Positions 52,655 through 62,116 of a stretch of DNA of 64,000 nt are shown in pieces. Below the pieces are notes generated by a model, which worked only from the letters and a program-made list of their open reading frames with translations, did not search any database and had not been told where the DNA came from. Made by a program: the position numbers and the translations under genes. Source of the stretch: Mariprofundus sp. (GTDB lineage Bacteria > Pseudomonadota > Zetaproteobacteria > Mariprofundales > Mariprofundaceae); the NCBI GenBank assembly GCA_021772835.1, contig JAJFLE010000079.1, positions 1-64,000 on the forward strand. Reading direction: 5' to 3'. Positions within the stretch are counted from its first letter, which is position 1. Each line of letters begins with the position of its first letter.

Positions 52655-52764
52655 TTCTTATATTGCGGCGCAATCTTTGCGCTGTCTGTGAAGAATTAAC
52701 GGTTGCGAGCGATCAACAATGCATGGATGATGTCTTACTAGACAATTCTGTGCAGGAGTAAGTT

Positions 52765-53445
52765 ATGGAAAATCTGGATCAGATTGCATCGATACTTGCG
52801 CTGACCATGGGTGCGGCATGGGCCAGTGGCATCAACCTTTACGCCGCGATCCTGGTGCTCGGCATGATGGGCGCTACGGGCAATGTTGATCTGCCGCCGG
52901 GGCTGGAAATACTCAGTAATCCACTGGTTTTGTTTGCCGCAGGTATCATGTACTGCGTTGAATTTTTCGCTGACAAGATTCCCGGCGTTGATACCGGCTG
53001 GGATCTGATGCATACCTTTGTACGTATTCCGGCCGGAGCCATGATGGCTATGGGCGCTGTGGGTGAAGTTGATCCTGTGGTCGGCCTTGCAGCCGCGATT
53101 CTTGGTGGCGGGCTGGCGGCCACATCTCATGCTGCCAAGGCAGGTTCGCGTGCTATTATCAATACATCGCCTGAACCGATTACCAACTGGACTGCTTCGG
53201 TTGCAGAGGATGTGGCAGTGGTTGCCGGTTTGTGGACAGCGCTGAACTATCCAATTCTGTTTATTGTGCTGATGATTCTGTTTGTCATTCTGGTGATCTG
53301 GTTGTTGCCGAAGATATGGCGTGGCATCAAAGCGATATTTAGCAAGCTGCGCCAGTTCCTTGGCGGCAAACCGCCGCAGGAAGAGAAGGCCACAGCGGTT
53401 GATCCGGTGCTTGAGCAGGGGCACATAGAACCACCTGATAAATGA
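52765..53445 (+). CDS. DUF4126 membrane protein
   Basis: A 226-aa inner-membrane protein with about five membrane segments in the first 175 residues, including MGAAWASGINLYAAILVLG. A small-residue-rich segment (GLAAAILGGGLAATSHAAKAG) is typical of DUF4126. The C-terminal 50 residues are a charged cytoplasmic tail. Function is unknown in the family. The ATG is 24 bases after the nearest stop-like T-rich sequence and has AGGAG upstream. It stands 110 bases after gpmI. Confidence 0.87.
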   Translation: MENLDQIASILALTMGAAWASGINLYAAILVLGMMGATGNVDLPPGLEILSNPLVLFAAGIMYCVEFFADKIPGVDTGWDLMHTFVRIPAGAMMAMGAVGEVDPVVGLAAAILGGGLAATSHAAKAGSRAIINTSPEPITNWTASVAEDVAVVAGLWTALNYPILFIVLMILFVILVIWLLPKIWRGIKAIFSKLRQFLGGKPPQEEKATAVDPVLEQGHIEPPDK

Positions 53446-53501
53446 TCAGGGATACCTGGGGTTAATACAACGCAGCGGTTTCGACAACCTGTGTCCAATG
53501 G

Positions 53502-54194
53502 TTATTGATTAAAGTTGATGACTCTGAAGTTGCCGTCCCCGGTTTCCTGGAGGTGATTGATTCTGGCATTCTTTAATTTGTAACGGCCTACAGGTTCGAG
53601 CCCCTGCAGCAGTTCAAATATGCGTGATCCCGCATGGTAGTGTCCTACGATGAGAATGTTTTCACCGGATCCGGCAAAACGACGTTTGATCAGATCGGTG
53701 GCTTTAAGCAGCTGGAAAATGCCGTCACCATAATTGCGGGTTTTGTACTCGTATTCAGAATGGGGAAATATGAAATAGGCTTTCATATACGCATCCAGCG
53801 ATATTCTGTCTCCGCGACCAGGTCTGGATGCTGAGGAGCTTTGCCTGCTTTTCTGCCAGCAACATTCATCCAGCTCCGGCCATATTTCAGCCACAAGCCC
53901 ATATTTTTTGAGGTAGGGCATGATGGTTTTCAATGCCCGATGTTTCGGACTGACGATAATATGGTCAAATTGATAAGCATCCAGTTTTCGGGTCAGTGCT
54001 GCGGCTTGCTGATTACCTTTGTCAGACAGTGTGTTGTCATTGTATGAGGAGTGAACGTGGGTCACATTACCGAGTGATTCGGCATGACGTACGTAAAAGA
54101 GGTTTACTGCTGCCTGGCTTTGTGCGGCTGAAATGGCAGGTCCGGAACACAGGATGGCTGTCAGGAATGAGAAATATAAAATGGATCTGAACAT
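53502..54194 (-). CDS. Secreted histidine-phosphatase superfamily protein
   Basis: A 230-aa protein with a signal peptide (residues 1-24, ending in ISAAQS). It has a phosphoglycerate-mutase-like fold: phosphohistidine motif VRHAESLGN at about 35-43, and the second catalytic His in VGHYHAGS. It is probably a periplasmic phosphatase; the substrate is unknown. It stands alone, convergent with the DUF4126 gene. Confidence 0.87.
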   Translation of the reverse strand: MFRSILYFSFLTAILCSGPAISAAQSQAAVNLFYVRHAESLGNVTHVHSSYNDNTLSDKGNQQAAALTRKLDAYQFDHIIVSPKHRALKTIMPYLKKYGLVAEIWPELDECCWQKSRQSSSASRPGRGDRISLDAYMKAYFIFPHSEYEYKTRNYGDGIFQLLKATDLIKRRFAGSGENILIVGHYHAGSRIFELLQGLEPVGRYKLKNARINHLQETGDGNFRVINFNQ

Positions 54195-54266
54195 CTAAAC
54201 CTCCGTTGCATCAGACTGATGGCAGATGCTTATCGTAGCAACTCTGCCGCGTTAGAGAAGAAGCAT

Positions 54267-54288
54267 CTTTACACTTCAAGGTGTAAAG
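54267..54288 (-). terminator. Hairpin ending the polA-cupin unit
   Basis: CTTTACAC/GTGTAAAG (54267-54274 with 54281-54288) has the cupin stop codon in its loop. On the minus strand ATGCTTCTTCT follows. The stem is AT-rich and the T-run imperfect. Confidence 0.45.
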
Positions 54289-54602
54289 AACAGCGCCAGC
54301 CATAGTGTTTGCTGCTCTGGGTCAGTCCAGCTTACTCTGTGCTTGCAGTGAGCAGGGATATGCAGGTAATCCCCTGCATGAAGGGAAGTCTCATTTTCCT
54401 GATCATGCAACTGCAGCCTGGCGGCTCCCCGCAATACGATAAGCCACTCATCCTGTGCCTGGTCATACCATTCACCCTCAGGTGTGATCTGACCGTTGGA
54501 TAAGATGCGCTCAATGCGAGTCTGACCACTCTGCAGGAGGATTTCGATCAACTCACCGGAGAGCCCGGCAGGCATGCCTGAAAATATATTCTGCGCTTTC
54601 AT
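54276..54602 (-). CDS. Small cupin-domain protein
   Basis: A 108-aa single-domain cupin. Motif 1 is partly present (DEWLIVLRGAARLQ) and motif 2 is GDYLHIPAHCKHRV, giving one His cluster and acidic residues that could bind a metal. It ends in WLALFF, a usual final strand. It is coupled to the upstream DUF2726 gene by an ATGA overlap. Function is unknown. Confidence 0.87.
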   Translation of the reverse strand: MKAQNIFSGMPAGLSGELIEILLQSGQTRIERILSNGQITPEGEWYDQAQDEWLIVLRGAARLQLHDQENETSLHAGDYLHIPAHCKHRVSWTDPEQQTLWLALFFTP

Positions 54603-55264
54603 CTGTTTTCGCTATAGAGCTCGACACCAGAGCATTCGGGATAATCTTTGCAAACCCAGAAAAGCATGCCTTTGTGTGGTCCACCACTGGCCCGCTTCAG
54701 CTCCATCTGGGCATGGCATTTTTTACACTGAAGGAATGCCGTCATGGAAATTGTGGCGACCATTTCATCTGGTGTTGGCACGGGCCTCTCCAGGTGTGAA
54801 CTAAGGAGCTGCTGAATGTCGGCAGTAGAATAGCTGCTTTTACGAGCTAGTCGGTAGAGGGATATACCAGCCTGTTCGAGAACCTGTTCTATCGGACTGT
54901 CATCAATATCGGTGGGTGAGTGCAGCTGCACAACACAGGCTGGTTTGAGGTTTCTTTTGTTGAACAGCACAAAATCCAGTACCAGTTGTGGATCAGATTG
55001 ATGTTTGTTTGAGGCATTTGAATCAGCAAACTCGGCAAACATGATTTTGTTGCGAATGTTATATTCGCTCCCTGCCACCTGCTGCAGGGTTTGCAGACAG
55101 CACTGCTCCACGATACTGAGCTGTGGCACGGCCGCCTGCATCATAGGCTGAGTGGAATGTGATACGGGTTCTGCTTTATGTTGTTTGCCCCGCAGTGCTT
55201 TGAACAGGACGATGACCACAATCAGAGCAAGAGTGGTGGCGATCCACGCCGACAGGTTCAACAT
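54599..55264 (-). CDS. Membrane-anchored DUF2726 protein with topoisomerase-type zinc finger
   Basis: A 221-aa protein with one N-terminal membrane helix (residues 5-22). A DUF2726 nuclease-like domain follows (about 45-150; QLVLDFVLFNKRNLKPACVV fits the conserved core). At the C-terminus is a four-Cys ribbon like those of topoisomerase I (CKKCHAQM, then VCKDYPECSG). It may handle nucleic acid at the membrane, which is inferred from the domains. It starts 10 bases after polA and overlaps the cupin gene. Confidence 0.85.
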   Translation of the reverse strand: MLNLSAWIATTLALIVVIVLFKALRGKQHKAEPVSHSTQPMMQAAVPQLSIVEQCCLQTLQQVAGSEYNIRNKIMFAEFADSNASNKHQSDPQLVLDFVLFNKRNLKPACVVQLHSPTDIDDSPIEQVLEQAGISLYRLARKSSYSTADIQQLLSSHLERPVPTPDEMVATISMTAFLQCKKCHAQMELKRASGGPHKGMLFWVCKDYPECSGVELYSENR

Positions 55265-55274
55265 AGGTTATTTC

Positions 55275-58028
55275 CTATAATTGATGGGCATCAAACCAGC
55301 TATTGCCCATGCCGATATCAACCGTCAAAGGTACACTCAATTCGACGGCAGATTCCATGCATTCTTTCATGATTGCTGTAACCAGATCTGCCTGAGCAGT
55401 CGGTGCTTCCACAATCAGCTCATCATGCACCTGCAGGGTAATGTGCGCATCCGGCGCCTGCTCTTTCAGGCGCTGATGCAGGTGAATCATGGCGATCTTG
55501 ATGATGTCGGCAGCCGAGCCCTGCAATGGTGCATTGATTGCGGTGCGTTCGGCATAAGCGCGTTGCATGCCGTTTTTGCCGTTGATCTCGGGCACATAAA
55601 CGCGGTGGCCAAGTAGTGTTTCGACATAACCCTGCTCGCGAGCCTTCTCCAGCGTTTTATCCATGAAGGCACGAACAGTAGGATAACGGTTAAAATAGGT
55701 TTCGATAAAGGCTTGCGATTCACCCCGACTGATGCCCAGCTGTTTGGCCAGGCCAAACGCGCTCATGCCGTAGAGGATACCAAAATTAATGACCTTGGCG
55801 CGCCTGCGCATCTCACCGCTCACATCATCCAGATCAATATCGTTAACAGCAGCAGCCGTGGCGGCATGAATATCTTCACCGTTTTCAAATGCGCGGCACA
55901 GGGCAGCATCTGCAGAGAAATGGGCCATAAGCCTGAGCTCGATCTGCGAATAGTCAGCGGCAATCAATACATTGCCATCTTCGGCAACAAAGGCTTTGCG
56001 AATCTCGCGTCCCTCAGTGCTGCGGATGGGGATGTTTTGCAGGTTGGGGTCGGAGGAGGAGAGGCGTCCTGTGGTGGTGATGGCCTGATTAAATGAGGTA
56101 TGTACACGGCCCGTATCGCGGTGGATCAGTTTCGGCAATGCATCCGTATAGGTAGATTTGAGTTTGGAGAGCTGACGCACTTCCAGAATCAGGCGTGGAA
56201 TTTCATATTCGTCCGCGAGTTTTTCCAACACCTCCTGACCTGTAGCCCACTGCCCTGACTTGGTTTTTTTGCCGCCGGGGATTTCCAGCTTGTCGAACAG
56301 CAGTTCTCCCAGCTGTTTGGGTGACTGGATGTTGAACGCTTCTCCTGCGGCTGCGTGAATCTCTGTTTGCAACTGTTGAATACGCTCGCCAAAACGGGTG
56401 GAAAGCTCAGCGAGTTTGCTGCTGTCGATGCGTGTGCCGTGCCACTCCATATCCGCCAGCACTAGCGAGAGCGGTAGCTCGATCTCATCGTGACGATCCA
56501 GCCGGGATTCTGCCTTGAGCTTTTCGGCCAACAGTGCGCTCAGGCGCAGGGCGATGTCGGCATCTTCACAGGCATACGGGATGGCCGCCTCCAGCGGCAC
56601 CAAATCAAAGCCGATCTGTTTAGCGCCTTTGCCGGCCACCTCTTCGTACGATATGCAGGCATGGCCCAGATAATCTTCAGACACCGTATCCATCTTGGGC
56701 GGGTATTTGCCGGGATACAGGCAGTAGGCAAGCAGCATCGAGTCGGCTTTGATGCCTGCCAGCTCAATACCAGCCCGGCGCAACACCTGTGCATCATATT
56801 TCAAATTGTGGCCGCATTTGGCTTTGTTCGGATTTTCGAAAATCGGTTTTAATGTGCTCAGCACGGTTGCCAGCGGCAACTGTTTCGGCTTTGCCTCCAG
56901 CAGATCGCCAGACCGATGGCCAACAGGCAGATAATAAGCTTCGCCTTCGTTTACCGAAAAGGAGAGTCCCACCAGCTCTGCATCGTGCGTACGAAGCGAT
57001 GTGGTCTCTGTATCCATAGCAATCAGTTCAGCAGCATTGAGCGCCTGCACGAGCTGATGCAGCGTCTGCTCATCATCCACGATAGTGTCGGTGCGGGAGA
57101 TTTCAATGCTTTTGGCTTCCGGCAGTGTGGCTACATCAACGGTTCTGTCTGTAACTGTGATTGCCGGTTCTGCATCACCATCGCTGAATTCAGCCAGCAG
57201 GCGGCGGAACTCAAGGCGGGTGAACAGCACTTCGAGTTTGGGGCGGTCGGGTTCACGGACAGCCAGCGAATCCAGCTCAATGCCGACCGGCGTCTGCATA
57301 TCGAGCGCGACCAGCCGGTAGGAGAGGCGCGCATCTTCGGCAAACGCAATCAGGTTTTCGCGGCGTTTGTTCTGTTTGATTTCATGGGCGTGTGTGAGCA
57401 CACCCTCCAGATCACCGTAGGCTTCCAGCAGTTGCACGGCAGTTTTTGGCCCGATGCCCGGTACGCCAGGGATGTTGTCGGCCGAGTCTCCGGCAAGGGC
57501 CAACAGATCCTGAATGCGGTCGGGCCCTACACCCCATTTTTCTTTCACCTCTTCAGCGCCGTATTCGATGCGCTTCATGGTATCGAGCATCCAGACCTTG
57601 TCGCTGACCAGTTGCATCAGATCTTTATCGGTTGAAACGATGGTGACATCCCAACCCTTTGCTTCGGCCTGCTTGGCCAGCGTGGCAATCACATCGTCTG
57701 CCTCAAAATCCTGAATGCAGATGCGGTTGAGCCTGAAGGCATCGGTAATCTCATGCACCCATGTCCACTGCGGAACCAGCTCTTCGGGCATCGGCGGGCG
57801 ATGCGCCTTGTACTCGGCATACATCCTGTTGCGGAAGTTGCCGCCCTTGGGGTCGAATGCAACGGCCACATGCGTGGGACCGATATCTTTCAAAATGCTG
57901 CGCAGCATCTGCACATAGCCGAATACGGCATTGGTCGGCTCACCGTTTGAATTGGTGAGGTTGTGGCGTACAGCATGAAAAGCGCGGAATACGTAGTTGG
58001 GTCCGTCGATCAGAACTAAATGGGGCAT
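55275..58028 (-). CDS. polA: DNA polymerase I
   Basis: Pol I fills gaps and removes RNA primers. The 917-aa protein has the 5'-3' exonuclease (residues 1 to about 300), a 3'-5' proofreading domain with intact DxE (AMDTETTSL), and the polymerase domain. Motif A (DYSQIELRLMAH), the O-helix (KVINFGILYGMSAFGLA) and motif C (QVHDELIVEA) are all present. The ATG at 58028 gives the normal N-terminus (MPHLVLIDGPNYVFRAFH); the frame further upstream is not homologous. It heads a unit with the DUF2726 and cupin genes. Confidence 0.97.
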   Translation of the reverse strand: MPHLVLIDGPNYVFRAFHAVRHNLTNSNGEPTNAVFGYVQMLRSILKDIGPTHVAVAFDPKGGNFRNRMYAEYKAHRPPMPEELVPQWTWVHEITDAFRLNRICIQDFEADDVIATLAKQAEAKGWDVTIVSTDKDLMQLVSDKVWMLDTMKRIEYGAEEVKEKWGVGPDRIQDLLALAGDSADNIPGVPGIGPKTAVQLLEAYGDLEGVLTHAHEIKQNKRRENLIAFAEDARLSYRLVALDMQTPVGIELDSLAVREPDRPKLEVLFTRLEFRRLLAEFSDGDAEPAITVTDRTVDVATLPEAKSIEISRTDTIVDDEQTLHQLVQALNAAELIAMDTETTSLRTHDAELVGLSFSVNEGEAYYLPVGHRSGDLLEAKPKQLPLATVLSTLKPIFENPNKAKCGHNLKYDAQVLRRAGIELAGIKADSMLLAYCLYPGKYPPKMDTVSEDYLGHACISYEEVAGKGAKQIGFDLVPLEAAIPYACEDADIALRLSALLAEKLKAESRLDRHDEIELPLSLVLADMEWHGTRIDSSKLAELSTRFGERIQQLQTEIHAAAGEAFNIQSPKQLGELLFDKLEIPGGKKTKSGQWATGQEVLEKLADEYEIPRLILEVRQLSKLKSTYTDALPKLIHRDTGRVHTSFNQAITTTGRLSSSDPNLQNIPIRSTEGREIRKAFVAEDGNVLIAADYSQIELRLMAHFSADAALCRAFENGEDIHAATAAAVNDIDLDDVSGEMRRRAKVINFGILYGMSAFGLAKQLGISRGESQAFIETYFNRYPTVRAFMDKTLEKAREQGYVETLLGHRVYVPEINGKNGMQRAYAERTAINAPLQGSAADIIKIAMIHLHQRLKEQAPDAHITLQVHDELIVEAPTAQADLVTAIMKECMESAVELSVPLTVDIGMGNSWFDAHQL

Positions 58029-58347
58029 AGCCCTAGCCTGCCGTACAATCGCTCTCCCGGTCAAATGTGTTTTGCGTGTGAGATGCACAATGCTCATCTC
58101 AAGCGGGTAAATAAGCAGGGTATATGAATGGCTATTTGGGCGTTTGCATCTCAAGTTCCGGACGCCGTTTTCTCATTGATCACGCCACTGAGTGGAACAT
58201 GCTCAACGATGCAGGGTATTATCACGGTCAAACCGCCATGTTTTCGTCGTGGCAAACACTGCAGGCAGGCAAGCCATTCTTTTTGGCCTGAGCCCGTTTT
58301 CTTGTTATGGTGTTTTGAATCGTGCAATAAATCTATAACGAGGGGTC
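58029..58347. other. Divergent promoter region between polA and pqiA
   Basis: This 319-base gap should carry the promoters of polA (minus) and the pqi genes (plus). I see no convincing -35/-10 pair. A plus-strand frame runs through it but has no ribosome site and an unlikely protein, so I do not call it a gene. Confidence 0.5.
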
Positions 58348-58368
58348 ATGATTGGTGGGGCCAAATGA
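58348..58368 (+). CDS. Possible leader peptide upstream of pqiA (MIGGAK)
   Basis: A six-residue frame lies five bases after GAGGGG. Its stop overlaps the next short ATG as ATGA. It may only serve to load ribosomes for the coupled frames downstream. Confidence 0.3.
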   Translation: MIGGAK

Positions 58369-58439
58369 ACAACGAACACAGCATAGTCTCTTTTCTGGCA
58401 CTGCCCTGTCCCCATCTATGTATGGCAGAATTCCGATGA
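58365..58439 (+). CDS. Possible coupled short ORF upstream of pqiA, 24 aa
   Basis: This frame begins in an ATGA overlap with the six-residue leader and ends in another ATGA overlap with pqiA. It encodes a mildly hydrophobic peptide (NNEHSIVSFLALPCPHLC). The chain of overlaps suggests coupled translation into pqiA, which itself lacks a ribosome site. Confidence 0.35.
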   Translation: MNNEHSIVSFLALPCPHLCMAEFR

Positions 58440-59680
58440 CAAACAGCAGCTCCGGGTTTGATGGCGTGCTTGCCTGCCACGATTGCGATCTTCTGCACCA
58501 TGTCAGGGATGTGCCCGCAGGCGGCAAAGCGCTGTGCAGCCGTTGCGGTGCGCTTTTGTATCGCAACCATCCCGATGGCCTGAATCGGGTGCTGTCACTG
58601 AATCTTGCGGCGCTGATCTGTATGATACTGGTCAACGTATTTCCCTTTCTCTCCATGGAGATTGCCGGACGCGTCGAAGAAACCGTATTTATTTCCGGTG
58701 TGTTGTCACTCTATCAGTTGGGTATGGGTGAGCTGGGATTACTCGTGTTGCTGACCAGCCTGCTGTTTCCACTGCTGGGTATTCTCGGCATGTTGTACGT
58801 TTTGTTACCAGTTCGTTTCGGTTTTCGCTTGCCGGGTTTGGTTCCTGTTTACCGTCTGGTTCGTATCGTGGCACCGTGGTGCATGCTGGACGTGTTATTG
58901 CTCAGTGTGCTGCTCGCTGCAGTGAAGTTATTGGATATTGCCAATGTCGTTCCCGGCATTGCGCTTTATGCCTTTGTCGCACTGGTTGTGCTGGAGGCGG
59001 CGGCCTATGCCAGTTTTGATCGCGCACTGTTATGGCCTGCAACATCCACTGATGCTGCAGGCAGGGGCGGCACGGCGGCAGATGCCGAGCTGATTAACTG
59101 CCATACCTGCGCCCTGCTGGTTCCCGCATCCATGCTCAGCCACGCAGGCAAGGGCAACTGCCCCCGCTGCAGTTCCCCGTTGCACAGGCGCAAGGCCAAC
59201 AGTATCAAACGCACGTGGGCGCTGATTATCTCAGCACTGCTGTTATTGATTCCGGCCAATATCTATCCGGTGATGACCGTCATCCGTTTCGGGCACGGTG
59301 AGCCGAGCACCATTGCAGCTGGCATCGAACATCTCATAGAAGCAGGGATGTGGCCGCTGGGCATGATTGTGTTTGTCGCCAGTATCATTGTGCCGTTCAT
59401 GAAACTGGCGGCGCTTTCTCTGCTACAGGTTTCAGTGCAGAAGAGATCCGGCTGGCGCTTGCGTGATCGGACGGTGCTCTATCGTCTGACTGAACTGGTA
59501 GGCTCCTGGTCTATGGTTGATATTTTCCTGATTGCACTGCTGACAGGCCTGGTTAAGCTGGATGCATTGACCACGATTACGCCGGATATCGGTGCGCTGT
59601 TTTTTGCCGGAGTCGTGGTCACGACGATCTTTGCCGCCAATAGTTTTGATCCAAGACTGATCTGGGATCACAGGAAATAA
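58436..59680 (+). CDS. pqiA: Paraquat-inducible protein A family
   Basis: PqiA is an inner-membrane partner of the MCE protein PqiB in lipid transport across the envelope. The 414-aa protein is a tandem duplication. Each half has a four-Cys zinc ribbon (CHDCD with CSRCG; CHTCA with CPRCS) followed by four membrane segments. The ATG at 58436 lacks its own ribosome site and overlaps an upstream short frame, suggesting coupled translation. It is followed by pqiB after six bases. Confidence 0.93.
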   Translation: MTNSSSGFDGVLACHDCDLLHHVRDVPAGGKALCSRCGALLYRNHPDGLNRVLSLNLAALICMILVNVFPFLSMEIAGRVEETVFISGVLSLYQLGMGELGLLVLLTSLLFPLLGILGMLYVLLPVRFGFRLPGLVPVYRLVRIVAPWCMLDVLLLSVLLAAVKLLDIANVVPGIALYAFVALVVLEAAAYASFDRALLWPATSTDAAGRGGTAADAELINCHTCALLVPASMLSHAGKGNCPRCSSPLHRRKANSIKRTWALIISALLLLIPANIYPVMTVIRFGHGEPSTIAAGIEHLIEAGMWPLGMIVFVASIIVPFMKLAALSLLQVSVQKRSGWRLRDRTVLYRLTELVGSWSMVDIFLIALLTGLVKLDALTTITPDIGALFFAGVVVTTIFAANSFDPRLIWDHRK

Positions 59681-59686
59681 CCGGCC

Positions 59687-61333
59687 ATGACAGGAGAAGG
59701 TGTCCCATTGGAAACTGAAAAACTCGCGACTGCCGAGATCAAGGCTGGTTCCCCTTTTTCATTGATTTGGCTGATCCCGCTGATTACCGCCATAATCGGT
59801 GGCTGGCTTATCATCAAGACGCAGATGGAGAAGGGGCCGGAGATTATTATCAGCTTCAAAACTGCAGAAGGGGTCGAGGCTGGTAAAACCCGTGTTAAAT
59901 TCAAGGATGTGGATGTGGGTGTCGTTAAGGGAGTGCAATTCAGCGACGATTTTGGCCATGTGATCGTCACGGCAGAATTGAGCCAGGGAACCGAAGCCCT
60001 GCTGCATAAAGAGACACGGTTCTGGGTGGTTCGGCCGCGTTTGAGTCTGAGTGGCGTTTCCGGATTGAATACACTGGTTTCCGGTGCCTATATAGAATTT
60101 GCTCAGGGCTCAGGTGAAAAAAGCCGGAAATTTATCGGACTGGAGTACCCGCCGATTATCAGTCCGGGGCAGTCCGGGCTTGAGGTGGTGTTAAAGAGCG
60201 ACAAGCTAGGCTCTCTGGATATCGGTTCACCGCTCTATTATCAAGGCTTGCAGGCTGGCGAAGTGCTGGGATATGAGCTGGCCAAAGACAACAAGAGCGT
60301 ATTCATTCATGCTTTTGTTAAAGAGCCGTTCAGTAAACTGGTCACCAGTAATTCCCGTTTCTGGAATATCAGCGGTATCGATATTTCGGTTGGCGCTGAT
60401 GGGCTCAATGCCCACATGGAGTCTGTGAAGAGTCTGCTGCTTGGCGGTATTGCATTCGGGACGCCGGATACGTTGGAGCCTGCAACCGGTGATGTGAAGA
60501 CACTCGTATTTACCCTGTTTAAAAGTCAGACGGATATTCGGGAAAGCACGCTGTTCACCAGAAAGGAGAACATCATTGCCTTCTTTGACGGTTCGGTACG
60601 CGGGCTTGAGGTGGGGGCACCGGTCGAGTTCAATGGCATCAAGGTTGGATCAGTTGCCGACCTGAGTCTGGAGTTTGATAAAAGCAACGCAAGTTTCCGT
60701 ATTCCGGTGCTGCTGAGCATAGAGCTCGACCGATTCAAGCTGCGTGGCGGTGAGCCATTTATTGTGGATACCAAGGCGCTGTTTTATCAAATGGTAAAAA
60801 AAGGTCTGCGCGCACGACTGCGTACAGGCAGCCTGTTAACCGGCAAGTTATTTATTGAACTGAATATTCATCCGGGTACACCGATTCGGCTACTGGCAGA
60901 TAAAAGTTATGCTTACGCGGAAATACCCACCATTCCCGGCGGGCTGGATCAGATCACGTCAGCCGTGCAGAGCATTCTCGTCAAACTGGAGAGGATCAAC
61001 ATTGAAAAAATCGGGTTGAATCTGGAGCAGACGCTGCAGGGTACCAACAATCTGGTGAACGGGCCGGAATTGAAAGGCTCCATGCAGGCTTTGCAGCAAA
61101 CCCTGAGCAAGATCGACCGGCATGCCGGGCCTGTTGCGGAAAACCTGGATGCGGTTTTGTCACAGGCGGAGGTAACGCTGAAGCTGTTGAACAGACAGCT
61201 GAAATCAGGTTCGTCGATCATGCAGATGTCCGAAGAGTTGACCGATACTGCCCGCTCCATCCGTGCGCTGGTGGAACTGCTCGAGCAAAACCCGAATTCA
61301 CTGCTGTTCGGCAAACCTGAACCCGGAGAGTGA
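59687..61333 (+). CDS. pqiB: MCE/MlaD-domain protein, intermembrane lipid transport
   Basis: PqiB forms a long needle of stacked MCE rings bridging the envelope. The 548-aa protein has an N-terminal membrane helix (about 27-45) and three MCE domains (starting near 50, 165 and 285). A C-terminal helical region (about 430-530) forms the channel. The listed ATG at 59687 precedes an internal GGAGAAGG site, so a TTG at 59708 is an alternative start. The end overlaps the start region of pqiC. Confidence 0.94.
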   Translation: MTGEGVPLETEKLATAEIKAGSPFSLIWLIPLITAIIGGWLIIKTQMEKGPEIIISFKTAEGVEAGKTRVKFKDVDVGVVKGVQFSDDFGHVIVTAELSQGTEALLHKETRFWVVRPRLSLSGVSGLNTLVSGAYIEFAQGSGEKSRKFIGLEYPPIISPGQSGLEVVLKSDKLGSLDIGSPLYYQGLQAGEVLGYELAKDNKSVFIHAFVKEPFSKLVTSNSRFWNISGIDISVGADGLNAHMESVKSLLLGGIAFGTPDTLEPATGDVKTLVFTLFKSQTDIRESTLFTRKENIIAFFDGSVRGLEVGAPVEFNGIKVGSVADLSLEFDKSNASFRIPVLLSIELDRFKLRGGEPFIVDTKALFYQMVKKGLRARLRTGSLLTGKLFIELNIHPGTPIRLLADKSYAYAEIPTIPGGLDQITSAVQSILVKLERINIEKIGLNLEQTLQGTNNLVNGPELKGSMQALQQTLSKIDRHAGPVAENLDAVLSQAEVTLKLLNRQLKSGSSIMQMSEELTDTARSIRALVELLEQNPNSLLFGKPEPGE

Positions 61334-61338
61334 TCATC

Positions 61339-61950
61339 ATGCGAAACTGTTTTATCCGAACCTGTGTTGTATCGCTGCTGGCCGCAATGCTGCTTGCTGC
61401 CTGTGCATCATCGACGGCCTCTCGTCTTTATGTACTCAATCCGATCACATCGGTTGCTCCTCTGGCTCAAAGCAATGCAGAGGCAGTGTCGGTTGGGGTC
61501 ACATTGAAACTGCCTGCGTATCTGGAACGATCCCAAATCGTCACCCGTAGCGGTGGTAACCAGTTAAAGCTGGCTGAGTCAGACCGCTGGGGTGGTAACC
61601 TGAGAAAAAACCTGACGCAGGTACTGGTTAAAAACATGACTGTGCTGCTAGATGCCTCCCACATCACCGTTGTGCCTGCGGATTCGGATGCCTTGCCTGC
61701 ATTGATACTTGAGCTGGAGTTGTTCGGCTTTGAACGGTATTCCGATGGCAAGGTATACCTCTCCTCTGCATGGCGCATCGTTGATGATTCAGGTCTAATG
61801 ATGGCCAGCACTACGTTTGAATCGAGTCGCGCTGTCGGTAATTCAAGCTATAAGGCGACTGTGGAAGTGATGAGTGATCTGCTCGGAGAGCTAAGCCGTG
61901 TTATGGCAGAATCCGTACTTAAGCACCTGGAAATGCAGCCTGAAATTTAG
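61339..61950 (+). CDS. pqiC: Outer-membrane lipoprotein of the Pqi system
   Basis: PqiC is the outer-membrane ring lipoprotein at the tip of PqiB. The 203-aa protein has a lipoprotein signal (LLAAMLLAACAS) and an ABC-auxiliary-type fold (YVLNPITS, then a DxR-rich core RWGGNLRKNLTQVL). The ATG at 61339 has GGAGA nine bases upstream; a GTG at 61330 is too close to the site. It completes pqiABC. The gap 61951-62116 has no gene. Confidence 0.92.
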   Translation: MRNCFIRTCVVSLLAAMLLAACASSTASRLYVLNPITSVAPLAQSNAEAVSVGVTLKLPAYLERSQIVTRSGGNQLKLAESDRWGGNLRKNLTQVLVKNMTVLLDASHITVVPADSDALPALILELELFGFERYSDGKVYLSSAWRIVDDSGLMMASTTFESSRAVGNSSYKATVEVMSDLLGELSRVMAESVLKHLEMQPEI

Positions 61951-62116
61951 CAGTTAGACCTTGCTTCTGGCTTTGAGGGGTTCACCACAGACAGGTCTCA
62001 CCCAGAAGCAGGCATATGATTTACAATGGAGTTTCACTGGCGCAGCCAAAGGAGTGGTGCCATGTTTTACAGCAATCCTTTGTGGCCAAGTCACAACCGG
62101 TGACGCTATAAGCGGG

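Noticed and set aside
58128-58439. 103-codon plus-strand frame between polA and pqiA
   Set aside because: The N-terminal part is unlike a real protein and has no ribosome site; only its last 24 codons, in the overlap chain, are kept as a possible leader.
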